This document shows, in pieces, positions 48,180 to 60,650 of a stretch of 64,000 bases of DNA (positions are counted from its first letter, which is position 1; each line of letters opens with the position of its first letter). The stretch comes from Microplitis mediator. Lineage: Eukaryota > Arthropoda > Insecta > Hymenoptera > Braconidae. The position numbers and the translations under genes are program-made. The stretch covers positions 21,392,781 to 21,456,780 of the forward strand of contig NC_079977.1 of NCBI RefSeq assembly GCF_029852145.1, written 5' to 3'. The notes under the pieces are model-generated. The model was not told where the DNA came from and made no database searches. It saw only the letters and a program-made list of their open reading frames with translations.

Positions 48180-50710
48180 TTTGTGATTCAAGTGAACCGT
48201 TACGAAACACGCAATAAAAAGCTCCAAGCTTTGCCAAACGTTTTGCCACAAAACGGTCAAAGGCGCAAGTAACAATATACAGGGGGTGGCAAAACTGTCT
48301 ACACTTTGCCCCCTGTTGTGCGCTGTTGAGCTTTTTTTCGTTCTAACTTTTGACAAAAACAGAACAAAACCACAACTGAAAAAGCTCCAGTACACTAATA
48401 AAAACATACAACAGATATGTCAGATGGTTTGCTCGCTTTTTATCTACCGTCGTGTACTACTACCACAAATTGTCGCTGCTTGCCTTTGCCAAAAATTTTT
48501 CTTCTTTACAGCACCACCAAAAAGCTCACTAATTTTATAAATTTGTTCATTAAATCAGCTGGTAGTACATAACTTCTCATTAAACGATGTGATATTTCCC
48601 AAAGTTGGAAAGCTTGCCCGAAGTTTGTTCCGACAAGCTCAGAAATGATTGAAATTTTGATTGCTCTATTGGCAGAAGGATGGAAAATACTGAAAGTTTT
48701 TGAAGTTTTATAAAAAAAGCTCAGCGTTTAGTCAGCTATCATGTCTTGTTTGTACAACAAAAAGAGCTTTTTGTTTAACCGCCGATAGAGGTAAAACAGG
48801 AATAAATATACACATGACCCAGGCCAGTGAACACTAAAGTCAAAGGGAATCGTTTTAATTGGCCATTTAAATTTGAACGCGGCCTTTGTCAATAAATTTT
48901 GCAAATAAATTGTATAAACAAGCTAATAAATGTAATCATTTATCCGCACAATCATTTACACCAAGTGTTCAATAAATTTTGATACAAATTGAACCATCTC
49001 GCTAACTATCCGAGCTTGCAAGCTCACTGAAAGTATCCGTACCTAAAGCTCTGGCACTTCGAAAAACTCATCTTTTCAGAGCTTACAATCCTCGAGCTTT
49101 TTACCAGCTTATGTGTCTCGCAACGAAACAGGAATTTCGGCGACTGTCAACTGCCAGAAGATAACGGTTCCACTGAAAACTGAACACGAGCTTGCAAGCT
49201 TGCAAGCTGATCCAAAGCTTTCACTGGGGAAATAAAACTCACAAGTGATTGTTTCCTCGGCCAGAAAAGCCATACAATTTTGCGGCAATATTAAGCTTTT
49301 AGCAGCAGTGAAACTTTTATGCTCGCAAGCTCACTCGCAAGCTCACTCACTTGACGGTAATATATAAATTGCCGGTCTGAACCTTTCACGTGCGTGCCCG
49401 AATAATTTTATGGTCAACTGAGCTTTAGTCCATTTTGATCCGCGTGCTTTTTACGAGCTTTTAACATGACTATAATAATAGTAATGTATTGTTTTTATTG
49501 AACGTTATGTCAAACAAAGCAATATGCGTGACCAATAAAAAATAATACGAATGGGAATAGAGGTATAGAGTAAAAAAGCTCTCGTGTGATCGTGAGTATG
49601 TGGTCACCGACCACGGGGACATTTCCGTTAAACGCAACTGTCCGTGTCGATTTTAGTACAGTCTATCGACTATACTATACCATTGTGGTCACTTACAACT
49701 GCTTCGAAATGCTATAATACTATATGGCATACTATGTCACACCTCGTCTCTCATACCGTTATTTTTTGCTCCAGTCAACCTCTATTATCCAACTGTTCTT
49801 TTCCAAGAGCTTTCAAACTTTTAAAACAAACTTTGTATTTTTATCTGCAGATATTTTTACCGTCTTTCAGCTTTCGCTTTACTACACAACTTGTAATAAT
49901 AACCATTTGGTATTAATCTTACAAGGTGAAAAGCTCCAATTAGTACTAAAAGCTCAATCACCATTCAACGGATTTTCATAAGAAATTTTTTTGTTTCTTG
50001 GAAAACGGAAGGTGGCTTAAATTTTTAAGAAGCTCTTGTCGATGGTTATAAGCTCAGAGCTTGCGAGCTTTATTGCGTAGGCTCTGAGTCGTCAGTGAAA
50101 GCAGCTTTACTCTAAGAGCTTTCGTTTGATGTTGTGATCTAGGTTTCAGAAAGTTCGCGTACTTGCAATGACTTTGCGTGGGCCGCTTGCACGCGCGTGA
50201 GCTTTTGACCTGAATCTAATAAAGCTGTGCGTCGTCTTGGGCATTTTTTTAGATGACAAATTCTATTTCTCGCCTAATGGAAGAAGTCTCCAGCTCACGA
50301 AGCTTTCCGCCGTGAGAACGAGCTCGGAGCTTGCAAGCTCTCATGTGGAAGCTCTGGAGGTCGTTGATGAAGGCACGCTCGTCCCAAAAGCTTTCATTTG
50401 ATGTTGTGGGGCTTTTGGAAAGATCGTGTGCTTGCCATGGCTTGAGCTTTAGCGTAGACTATCTACCGTAAGCTCAGTAAGCTTTTGAGCTAAAGTTATT
50501 AAAGCTCCACATCGCTGGGACATCTTCACTGAGAAGTTGCCATTAAAGTGCAAAAGCTCTAAAAGTTGAAATATGACACAGAGCTTTAAAAGCTCGAAAG
50601 CTCTGGCAGAATTTGAATTGTTTTAATTTTAATTGAATACCGTCGGTGAGGTATCGCGAAACTTCGAATCTAAAAAAAGCTCTCAACGCCGAAAGCTCAA
50701 ATATTTATTC
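48180..50710. repeat. AGCTT/AAAGCTC-saturated island 2
   Basis: About forty GAGCTT/AAGCTC words occur in 2.5 kb by eye count, where about one is expected. GAGCTTGCAAGCTC palindromes lie near 49011, 49190 and 50322. There is no tandem period, and the sequence between words is unrelated. Frames inside (48159-48407, 48286-48540, 49644-49981) overlap on both strands and have no recognisable domains. Confidence 0.82.
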
Positions 50711-51319
50711 GCTAATTAATAAAACTTGTATCCGGTTTCATTGTTAAATAAAACAAAACACGCTTTTAGTTTTAATTGGAAATTTATAATTACCTTTTTA
50801 TTTCAATTGTTATTTTTTTTTCTTTTTATTTTTTTTTTCCAATTACAATAAAATTACTATAGAAACATTAATACAGCGGTATTTTAATTTTTTATTTCCT
50901 TTTAGTTAATTTAAAAAATGGAAAAACTCCTTGTAATCAATGAAATTTGTGGAAATATGTATGATTAATTGAATCTACGTACTCTATATTTAGACAAAAG
51001 AATGATGGGAATAAAAATTAAAATAAATTGAATTAAAAATAAAAATACTTTTACGTTAATTAAAATTTTAGTAGACCGTTCTCATGGTGAGGATTGAATT
51101 TACCCATTTTCATTCACTCTGTATTCAATAGTCATGCATTCTTTACATATATATCCATATATATGCTATTTAAATGGAAAAATTTCACAATTAGTTAGAT
51201 TGATATTCGGGCTAGAATTAAGAGCTAAAACTTACAGAGAATTTTTTCTCGTGTGTTGAAAAGAATTTCGTATCGGGAATAAAGAAAAAAAATATTCGGC
51301 TAAAATGAAACAACCTGCA
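50711..51319. other. unique AT-rich stretch
   Basis: T-rich tract near 50810-50840. Nothing else is recognised. Confidence 0.4.
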
Positions 51320-52776
51320 CGAGAAAAAAATTTCATTAAATTTTACGATGTAAACATCGTTGTACTGAACTATAGTGGGTCTTATCCCGCGGAATGAATT
51401 TAAAAAATTTTTTTCGACAATTTCCAACTCGAATCGATTGATAGAAAGTCTAGTTTTTGCTCACAGTGGGGTCAAGAATTTTTTTCAACCGAAAAACTTT
51501 ACAACTTTTCGATTGATGGCTCAAATTTTGAGTTTTTTGTTTTGCTGTTCAAAAAGGGCCTAATAGCGCACGGAAAAAAAATTCCAACAATATTTATAAT
51601 GTTAACATCGGAATCCTGGACTATACTTTAATTACCGTAAATTCAAAAATTTTCTATGTAGGTTAAATTTTTTACTTCCCAACATCGTGATTTCATCAAA
51701 GGCTTTTTGGATTTTGAATTATTTAAAAAATTACAATCTTGACATCGTAAATAGAACAAAAAAAATTACAATGCAAAAACTATATTTATTCGTATATTTA
51801 ATATTTCTATTTACTTTTTAATAAAATAAATATTACAGCGCAGCCTCTGTTGTAATACGACGTAAGTTATAAAAATAACGACGTTACATCGTAATTTTAA
51901 AATAGTAACCGCGTCCACCGTAAGAGGCGTTCTCGTGACTTATGGCTGTTTGTTTATCTCGTTTATATGGGTCCTAACACTCCATATACTTGCGAGCATT
52001 TCTGTGCCCGGGTGGTTCCAGGCGTCGGTCAACTCGAGTTCGGAGGGTCCCGTGTTCGAGCCCGACACCCGTCATACCGATTATTATTTTATACTTTTAT
52101 TTAAAATTCCTATTGCATCGAATTATTAAATTCTACCATGTGACCATCGTAATTTATAATAAAGAGCTTAGGACTTTGTGTTATTTGTAGCTAGTGTTAT
52201 TTCGTAAATAAAGTTACAGTGCGTCATCATCAAAATTATGATTTTAAAGATAGAGGTCACTGCTGCCAATGGTCAATATGAAAACTTACCATGATAACAT
52301 CGCAAATTTAACTGGACGTTTTTCTCCATTTAGGCCATAAGTAAATTTTTCTAGTGTCAGCTCAAATTTAAAATATTAAAATTGCCCGCGAAAATTTAAA
52401 TGTTTAAAATTTCCCGCGAAAATTTAAATTTTTTAAAATTTGTAAATAATTTAAATTTTCTGTATATTATCATTAAGATGTCTATAATTTCGATATTTTT
52501 TTTAATTGTCAAGTGACAAAATAATTTCCAATCAATTTTATAAAAAAAAAAATAAAAATTCTAGTGCAAAAAAAAAATTAATGACTAACAGAAAAAAATG
52601 AACGTCAGTATGCTGTGTAACGAACTCTAGCACTTGAATCTCTGGGTGACCAAGTCAAGGCCCAGCCCTTATTTTTTTTTTTATCTAATGAATTTAAAGA
52701 TAGAGGTCGCCGTTGCAATGGTCAATATGAAAAATTACCATGTTACCATCGTAAATTAGACTGAAATTCTTTCTCC
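51320..52776 (+). mobile_element. 1.46-kb non-autonomous DNA transposon, copy 2 (both ends present)
   Basis: The left end reads GAGAAAAAAATTTCATTAAA then TTTTACGATG. The right end, complemented, reads GAGAAAGAATTTCAGTCTAA then TTTACGATG. These are imperfect ~30-bp terminal inverted repeats. GATGTTAACAT-type words recur inside. It is the inverse of 4144-5512, and the central 70-codon segments of the two copies differ by only a few residues, suggesting fairly recent copies. No transposase is present. Family assignment is not possible from sequence alone. Confidence 0.8.
52005..52073 (+). repeat. tRNA-derived segment inside transposon copy 2
   Basis: CCCGGGTGGTTCCAGGCGTC, then GTGTTCGAGCCCGACACCCG, with CGGGTG/CACCCG able to pair. 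It is identical in layout to 4850-4923, so it belongs to the element and not to the insertion site. Confidence 0.55.
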
Positions 52777-53939
52777 CTGTAAAACATTTTCGAAAAATCA
52801 TAGATTTTCTAAGCACATCTAGTTTGCTTATCCATGCATCTATTTTTTTCTACTAGTCTTAATTTTATCCGTTTATTTATCTACATATCCTTCTATTAGA
52901 TCCACCAATAGGGAGAACGACTATAGTAGACACAGCAAACAATCTCATGTAAATATTGGAAATGCAGTCGACAAATATCCAATGAAATCGTTCTCCATAT
53001 TTTTTTAGCCTGTCACCAAAGAAGAATAAAAAAAAATAAATTTCGTTTACTTTCTACTGCGACAGATTAATATTTCTTGAATTCAAAAATTTCCAATAAA
53101 ATATCGTTGGGCGGAATATTAAAATATCTTGTGAAATAAGTAAATATTGAAAACACCCTTTTCCAATGATTACACTATTGAGCGATAGAAAAGTGCAGGG
53201 TAAAAAATTTTCAGTTAAAATAATCAAAAATATTTGAATAGAGAATGAAAAAAAGAATCGATTTCACATGAGACGAATACTAGTAGATTCGATTTCTCAA
53301 ACTAGAGCTTTTCTGCACATAACATCTTTTATGTAACTATGTACGTATGTATACATATGTAGATGCATATAGTAGTTCGTACCTCGTCGTAGATAGAACG
53401 TGAATTTTTACGTGATTTCACTTTTATTCCCCGTCTCTGTTACGTTCTTGAGCTTTCATCTCTTTTTTTTTATTTTTTTTCGTCATTTTACTGTATTTTG
53501 TTCACTTTATTTATGCATTTTTTTTTATTTATTTATTTTTCGTGTCTTACTCGTTGAATAAAGTTTTATCCGATCTCTCTTAAATTCGTTGGACCATTTT
53601 AAAGCGCTGGAATAAGCACAAAAAATATATACGTATATATTTTTTTGTAGAAAAAAAGAACGAATACTGAAAACCGTAAATATGTGAATTTAAGCAGGAT
53701 GAATTATTTCATTTAAATATGAGTTATGGTACAAATAATACCGAGACAAAATGTTGTGAGGGAATTACAGAAGAGCTTTCAAATTTTTGCAGTAAAAAGT
53801 TTGAATTATTATAAAATTTTCTGTGACGATCCTCTGCAGTGTTAGTTTGATAGTAATTAATGCTTGTAGAGGATAAAAATTGTGTGAATGCAGTTCAGAC
53901 CTGAAAATTTTCAGAATAATGACTTACATATCTCATATA
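52777..53939. other. unique AT-rich stretch
   Basis: T-rich tracts near 53460-53530. No gene or repeat is recognised. Confidence 0.4.
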
Positions 53940-55275
53940 TTTATTCATAATTCGATAAATCGATTCGTAAGTGGATGAATCTATTGATACATAGGTGCAT
54001 TGACTCGAATTATCAATAGATTGACTTAGATTTTTGATGTATTGATTCATTTTTCGAAAAATCAACTCGTGAGGTGATACATTGACTCATGATTTGATGC
54101 ACCAATTTTAATTAAAGATGCATTGATTTATATTATCGATACGTCTATTCATTTTTTGAAAAATCGAAACAAGAATCGAAACATTGACTTATGATTTGGC
54201 GAATTATTGATGCATTGACTCATATTTTCAATACCTCAACTCATTTTTCACAAGTAAACTCATGACTCGGTACATTGACTCATAATTATGTACACCGACT
54301 TTAATTATTGATACACTGACTCGAATTACAGATGCATTGACTCATATTTTCAATACTTCTGCTCTTTTTCATAATCAAACTCATGAATTGATGCATTGAC
54401 TCATTATTTGATGTATTGACATGAATTATTGATGCATTGATTCATATTGTCAATACATGTACTCATTTTTCCATTAATGAACTGATGACTCGGTACATTG
54501 ACTCATAATCAGATGCGCTGACTTGAATTATTAACACACTGACTCGAATTACTGATGCATTGACTCATATTTTCAATACTTCTACTTTTTTTTCGTAATT
54601 AAACTTATGAATCGGTGCATTGACTCATTATTTGATGTATTAACTTGAATTATTGATACATTGACTCATATTTTTAACACATGTACTCATTTTTCCATAA
54701 ATGAACTGATGACTCGGTACATTGACTCATAATTAGATGCGTGACTTTAATTATAAACTCACTGACTCTAATTATTGATGCATTGACTCATATTTTCAAT
54801 ACTTCTACTCTTTTTTCATAATCAAACTCATGAATTGGTGCATTGACTCATTATTTGATGTATTGACTTGAATTATTGATGCATTGAATCATATTTTCAA
54901 TACATGTACTAATTTCTCCATAAATAAACTGATGACTCGGTACATTGACTCATAATTGGATGCGCTGACTTTAATTATTAACACACTGGCTCGAATTACT
55001 GATACATTGTCTCATATTTTCAATACTTCAACTCTTTTTTTTTCATAATTGAACTCATGAATCGGAGCATGGACTTATAGTTTGATGCATTGACTCAAAT
55101 TTTCTTCAAATCGATTCATAATTTGATGCATTGATTCATATTTTCAATACTTCTATTCTCTATTTTCGTAATTGAACTTCTGAATCGGTGCATGGGCTTA
55201 TAATTTGATGCATTGACTCAAATGTTCTTCAAATCGATTCATAATTTGATGCATTGATTCATAATTCGTTGCATT
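53940..55275. repeat. TGACTCAT/GATGCATTGA array with ~224-bp higher-order unit
   Basis: GATGCATTGACTCAT and variants recur about every 25-35 bp. A longer period shows in ACTCATGAATYGGTGCATTG near 54379, 54603, 54826 and 55053, spacing 223-227 bp, with TATTTTCAATACTTCTACTC and GATGACTCGGTACATTGACT in between. Outside 54300-55100 the order breaks down. Confidence 0.82.
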
Positions 55276-56399
55276 GCCTACAAATTTACGCGGCTCCAAT
55301 TCTTATTCTAACCATAAATTCAAAGCTACGATACATAGAATAAAAATTCGACAAATCGATCCCAATTTTTAGGATATCGAAACTCGAATAACTGATGATT
55401 CATTAAAAATTTATGGCTTTCCACCTGAAATTCTGTACCAACAAATTTAAACTCTCGACTTCCGTATCGCGTTCCAAAATTTATTTATCAAAAAATGCTT
55501 TCCGATAATAATAAAAATTCATCACAACAATAAATTAACAAACTAGCAAACATTGAAATACAAAAACTCTCATAAAATTTAACAACTTTTTTTCGTAAAT
55601 ATTTTTTCAATCGATTTTTTTTTTATTATTATTGTTATTTTCATGTTAAAGATGTTGTTTATCGGAGTGGTAAGAGTAAAATACGATGGCACTCTGCCAG
55701 ACATATATATATTGAGAATAGTATATACTGCAAACGTATACACGAGAAATGGTGAGAATATCAAAGTACGATTGGTTACGTGCATGCACGCTTTACCATC
55801 TATTTTTTTTCGATAATTTTTTTTTATACTTTACTCACCGTAAAATTTATCCATCTCTATCTATTCTACAGCCGGGTCGTTTTGCCTCTTCTTAGCGCTT
55901 ATTTTTACTACAACACTTAGTCGTTTTAAATTATTTTCTACGTATTCGACATGTATATATTTTAGTACGATAGCAGCAACTCTTAAACTTTGAACAAACT
56001 TAAACTCTCTTTGCTAGTAAATGCAAACTCACTACATGTTATTATATACTACGGGAGCTAGCTTATTCATTCTAACGAATATTCTATCACAAAACATCGT
56101 GTTGTGCTACACGTCATTCGTCTATATATGAATATATATGTATAGTGTGTAAAAGCTTTAACTTGGTTTTACACAAATTTATGATAATGGCAGAAGTACA
56201 ACGCGATGCTCTCGTGTCGATTGTAAGCGAGATCCTATGAGTATATATATGTATGTATATATATTTATACATGGGTGTGTTTAACAACAACAATGGAGTA
56301 GAAGTGTTCATTTACTGGTCACGAATCGATTTACTTAACAATTCTTTTTATCTGACTTTTTTTCGTAGAAAATTTTTTTATTATTACTACCGTTATATT
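55276..56399. other. unique stretch, nothing confirmed
   Basis: TATA-type microsatellites near 56120-56145 and 56238-56270. Short frames here have no features. Confidence 0.4.
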
Positions 56400-56941
56400 T
56401 GTTCATGTTATTGTTGTTGTTGTTCATGCTGTCTATGTTGTTGCTGATATTGTTTTTGTTCATGCTGTTTTCGTTGTTTATGTTGCTGTTGTTTTTGTTC
56501 GTGTTGTTGTTTTTGTCCATGTAGCTCTCCTTGTTGGTGTTGTAGTTTATGATGATATTTTTGTCTATGTTTAGGCTGTTCATGCTAATAATGTTGTAGC
56601 TGTTGTTGTTTATATCAATATTGCTATTGTTTTTGTTTCTGTTGCTGTTTTTGTTCATGTTGTTGTTTTTAATGATGATGATGCTGCTGTTGATGTTGTT
56701 TTTGTTCATGTTGTTGTTGTTGTGGTTGTTGTTCATGTTGTTGTTGTTGTCGTTGTTGTTCATGTTGTTATTGTTGTTGCTGATGGTAGTGTTTCTGATG
56801 ATGTTGTTATTGTTGTCTATCTTGTTATTGTTGTTTATATTCATATTGCTATTGTTTTTGTTCATGTTGTTGTTGTTGTTCATATTATTGCTGATGTAGT
56901 TGTTGTTGTTGTTGTTGTTGTTGTTTTTGTTGTTGTTGTTT

Positions 56942-57030
<89 letters not shown>

Positions 57031-57110
57031 CATGTTATTGCTGATGTAGTTTTTGTTGTTTTGGTCATTGTTGTTCATGTTGTCGCTGAGGTTGTTGTTG
57101 TTCATGCTGC

Positions 57111-57190
<80 letters not shown>

Positions 57191-57445
57191 TTGCTGAGGT
57201 TGTTTTTGTTCATTTTATTGTTGTTGTTACTGATGCAGTTTTTGTTTATGTTGTTGTTGTTGTTCATGCTGTTGCTGACGTTATTTTTGTTAATGTTGAT
57301 GTTGTTGTTGATGTAGTTTTTGTTCATGTTATTGTTTATGTTCATATTTCTATTGTTCTTGTTCATATTGTTGATTTTATTCATGTTGCTTTTGTCTTTA
57401 TTCATTTTGGTTTTGTTGATATTTGTGCCAATGCTGTTGTTGCTA
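56400..57445. repeat. ~1-kb (GTT/AAC)n microsatellite with interruptions
   Basis: TTG/GTT triplets with CAT, GAT and GCT interruptions fill the interval. The purest runs lie near 56900-57030 and 57105-57190. Minus-strand reading gives an unbroken Asn-rich frame of 378 codons (56335-57471), and plus-strand frames give Val or Leu runs. All three are consequences of the triplet repeat. Confidence 0.93.
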
Positions 57446-57650
57446 AATTTATTACTTTTTGAATTCAACATATTGATTTAAATTTTGAAGTTTAGATACT
57501 TCGACAACTCGATTTAAAATACCAATGCTTGATTTTAAAGATGTTCTTAAAAAAAATTTAAGTCATAATTATAAATAATAAAATTTCAATTGTAAGTTCA
57601 TTTCATTTTATTTATCACTCGTGAAATGATTCAAACGTTGAAAGCCTTTT

Positions 57651-58025
57651 ATGTTCATCTTTGATATTAAAAGTTATAATGACTTCAATGGTACAAGTGA
57701 TAACTTTACAAAGACTGCAGTTCTTATAAAAAGTGATCGAATGAACGATCCGGTATTTTTTTATTTTTCTTTTTTAAAGTTTGAAAAAAAAAGTAAACAA
57801 AGTGAGAAAAACTCTGTATTGATATATATGCACGGAGATTATAGTGCGAAAGTTTTAAACGAGTATACACTACTGGTTCTTGAGTATATTTATCTACATA
57901 AAATAGAACAAGTAGTAAAAAAGGTGTTTGATTTGAAGCCAATTGGTTTAGAGGGCTCTTATAAAATAACACAGGTGTTACTACTACTTAACTCAAGTAT
58001 CATCACATTAATGGCTGCATCATAA
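57651..58025 (+). CDS. candidate small open frame, 124 codons, unknown
   Basis: A complete ATG-to-TAA frame follows an in-frame stop 12 bases upstream. It is the longest frame in the window that is not simple repeat apart from a few weak ones, and it uses a mixed set of residues (MFIFDIKSYNDF at the start, HKIEQVVKKVFDLKPIGLEG near residue 80-110). I recognise no domain, signal peptide or transmembrane segment. It sits in non-repetitive sequence between the AAC microsatellite and an ATCGAT island. It could be an orphan gene, a relic of a transposon or integrated element, or chance. No poly-A signal or splice site was convincing. Confidence 0.25.
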   Translation: MFIFDIKSYNDFNGTSDNFTKTAVLIKSDRMNDPVFFYFSFLKFEKKSKQSEKNSVLIYMHGDYSAKVLNEYTLLVLEYIYLHKIEQVVKKVFDLKPIGLEGSYKITQVLLLLNSSIITLMAAS

Positions 58026-58189
58026 TCTATTTTCAACCTTCATTTTATAGCTCAACATTAAATTTTACATCTTTAGTATAAACTTTCTTTTTATCTAAAT
58101 TAAAGTAAAAAAAAGGAAAAAAATTCATTTTATAAAAATTGTAAATTATATTAAGAGATTTTCAAATTTTATTTTACCTATTGATTTCA

Positions 58190-59010
58190 AATTTCGATAC
58201 ATCGATACATTGATTCGAAATTTCGATAAATCGATTTAACAATTTAATATATCGATGCATTATTTCGACATATCGATTATCGATATGATATTTCGATACA
58301 TCGATTTCGCATTGCGATACATCGATTTAATCTTTCTAAATATCGATTCATTATTCCGATAAATAAATTGTGGATTTGACATTTCGAAAAATCGATTCAG
58401 CACTTCAGAATATCGATCAATCATTTCGATATATCGATTAACTATTTCGATGTATCGATTTCACATTTCGATACATCGATTTAATACTTCAATACATCGA
58501 TTCATTATTTCAGCATTAATTCATTACTTCGATACATCGATTATCAAATTAACTTTTCGATACATCGATTTTAAGCTTCGATATCTCGATACATCGATTC
58601 GACAGTTTGATAATTCGATTTACCAATTTAATACATCGATGCATTATTTCGATATATCGATTAGATATTTCGATACATCGATTTCACTTTGCGACCTATC
58701 GATTAGATATTTCGATACATCGATTTAATACTTCAATACATCGATTCATCATTTCAGTATAAATTCATTACTTCGATACATCGATTATCGAATTAAATTT
58801 TCGATACATCGATTTGATATTTTAATACATCGAGTTAAGATTTCAATATATCGATTTCAAGTTTCAATGAATCGATTGCAATTTTCGATACATCGAAACT
58901 CGATTAATCGATTATCGATTAAAATACTCTTACCGAAATCAAATTTTGATTTATCTCTCAAAAAATCAACATATCGATTTTGAGCTTCGATATCTCGATA
59001 TAAATATTTA
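58190..59010. repeat. ATCGAT-saturated island with 'TTTCGATACATCGATTT' phrasing
   Basis: ATTTCGATACATCGATTTA-type phrases recur about every 20-40 bp with no stable unit. A longer phrase (GATACATCGATTTAATACTT, then CAATACATCGATTCAT) repeats near 58480 and 58718, about 237 bp apart. The frame at 58450-58728 is a by-product. Confidence 0.82.
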
Positions 59011-60050
59011 AATATCATTTTTGAAAATAAAACTATGAAATTATGTACATAATTAAACTTTTTAGTTGAAAGTAAAGTAAAATTGATGATAGAAAAGTTT
59101 TTAAAATATTTTTGACTCGGAAAAGTTATTTAACAAATAATAAAAAGCAAGTATCAAGATGCAGGTGTAGAATTACAGAGACACTTTAATTCTGTAGAGT
59201 GCATCATTTGCATCGAGGAAAACGACCTATAGGGCAGCTAAAGTTGTTCGTTCGAGGGTTCTGGGCTGGCCATCAGTTAGAGTACGGAAACGTGGGTGAG
59301 GAGATTGAGATAGAGATAGAAAGAGAGCAGGTCCGACTGAAGAAGAAGAAAATGTAGAAGAGGCACAGAAGGAGGGCCTTGAAGAGAAAAAGGAAGAAAA
59401 AGAACGAGAGATAGTTGCAGTAGTCTGAAAGAGAGTAGTAACATTACGATGAGTCCGGAGTAAAAGCTCATGAGTGAAAAGATAGCAGCGAGTAAAGAGA
59501 GAAATAGAAAAAGAAAGAAAGTGAGATCAAATGGGAACCGTGAAATCCCGTGATGGATCACTCGCATATTTTAAAACGATCCGAGAGCCAAAGACCACGT
59601 CTCGGTTTCAATTTCATGCTTTTTTTGTTTCTTTTAAACCCAATTTTTTTTTCTTATTTTATCATTTTTTATTTTCGTTTCTCGGGTTATTTTATACTCT
59701 TACACTCACTTCTTACGACGATCCTGACCTCTCTAGAGACATGACTTGAAGTTGTAGAGTCTACTAAAAAATAAAAATGCTAAAAAAAATCTAAAGTCGT
59801 CTCAAGAGGTGAGAGGTCGTGAGAAATTGAAATATATAGTGTCCTCAAGTATATCATTTTGACAAATTTTATATAATAAAAAAATTTTAAATTATTTAAT
59901 TTATTATACTTATTGTTGACAGCTACATAATTTCTATTTAAGAATTTTCTTTTAATGAAGATAAAATTTTATTTTTTTTCTTTCTAATAGATTTCTTAAT
60001 TTTGAAGTGCGTTTATAAATATTTTAAGTTACTATATCAAAATTAATGTT
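59011..60050. other. unique stretch with a purine-rich segment
   Basis: 59280-59530 is AG-rich. The minus-strand frame 59277-59567 is the corresponding Leu/Phe/Ser-rich shadow. No gene is recognised. Confidence 0.4.
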
Positions 60051-60054
60051 AGTC

Positions 60055-60475
60055 TACATCGATACATCGATTAGTATCAATACATCGATTAGTTTCAATA
60101 CATCGATTATTGTCATTACATCGATTAGTATCGATACATCGATTGGTATCGATACATCAATTAGTATCGATACATCGATTAGAATCGATACATCGATTAG
60201 AATCGATACATCGATTAGTATCGATACATCGATTAGTATCGATACATCGATTAGTATCGATACATCGATTAGTATCGATACATCGATTAGTATCGATACA
60301 TCGATTAGTATCGATACATCGATTAGTATCGATACATCGATTAGAATCGATACATCGATTAGTATTGATACATCGATTAGTATTGATACATCGATTAGTA
60401 TCGATTAATATCGATACATCGATAAGTATCGACACCTCGATAAATCGACTAATATTGATAGAATAATTGATATCG
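60055..60475. repeat. 18-bp tandem array ATCGATACATCGATTAGT, about 22 units
   Basis: Units of ATCGATACATCGATTAGT repeat head to tail with few changes; the centre (about 60175-60395) is nearly perfect. Each unit holds two ATCGAT palindromes, so the array is a dense run of them. Because 18 is a multiple of three, frames read as SIDTSI repeats on both strands; they are not genes. Degenerate ATCGAT words continue to about 60650. Confidence 0.95.
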
Positions 60476-60650
60476 ATATATCAATTGGAGTTGATACATC
60501 GATTGATATCAACATCAATCGATCTATCGTTAGTTGAATTGATTTTTAAGATGAATACAACGAAGCTATGATTGAAATATCGATATTATCGATATCAAAG
60601 TTGAATCGATACATCGATCATTGAAATTTAAATCGATATATCGACTATAT

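Noticed and set aside
56335..57471. 378-codon minus-strand Asn-rich open frame and plus-strand Val/Leu frames
   Set aside because: All are direct readings of the (GTT/AAC)n microsatellite in different frames; no non-repeat domain is attached.
60046..60466. Overlapping frames reading SIDTSI, SIHRLV and NRCIDT repeats
   Set aside because: The 18-bp tandem unit is a multiple of three, so several frames stay open on both strands.
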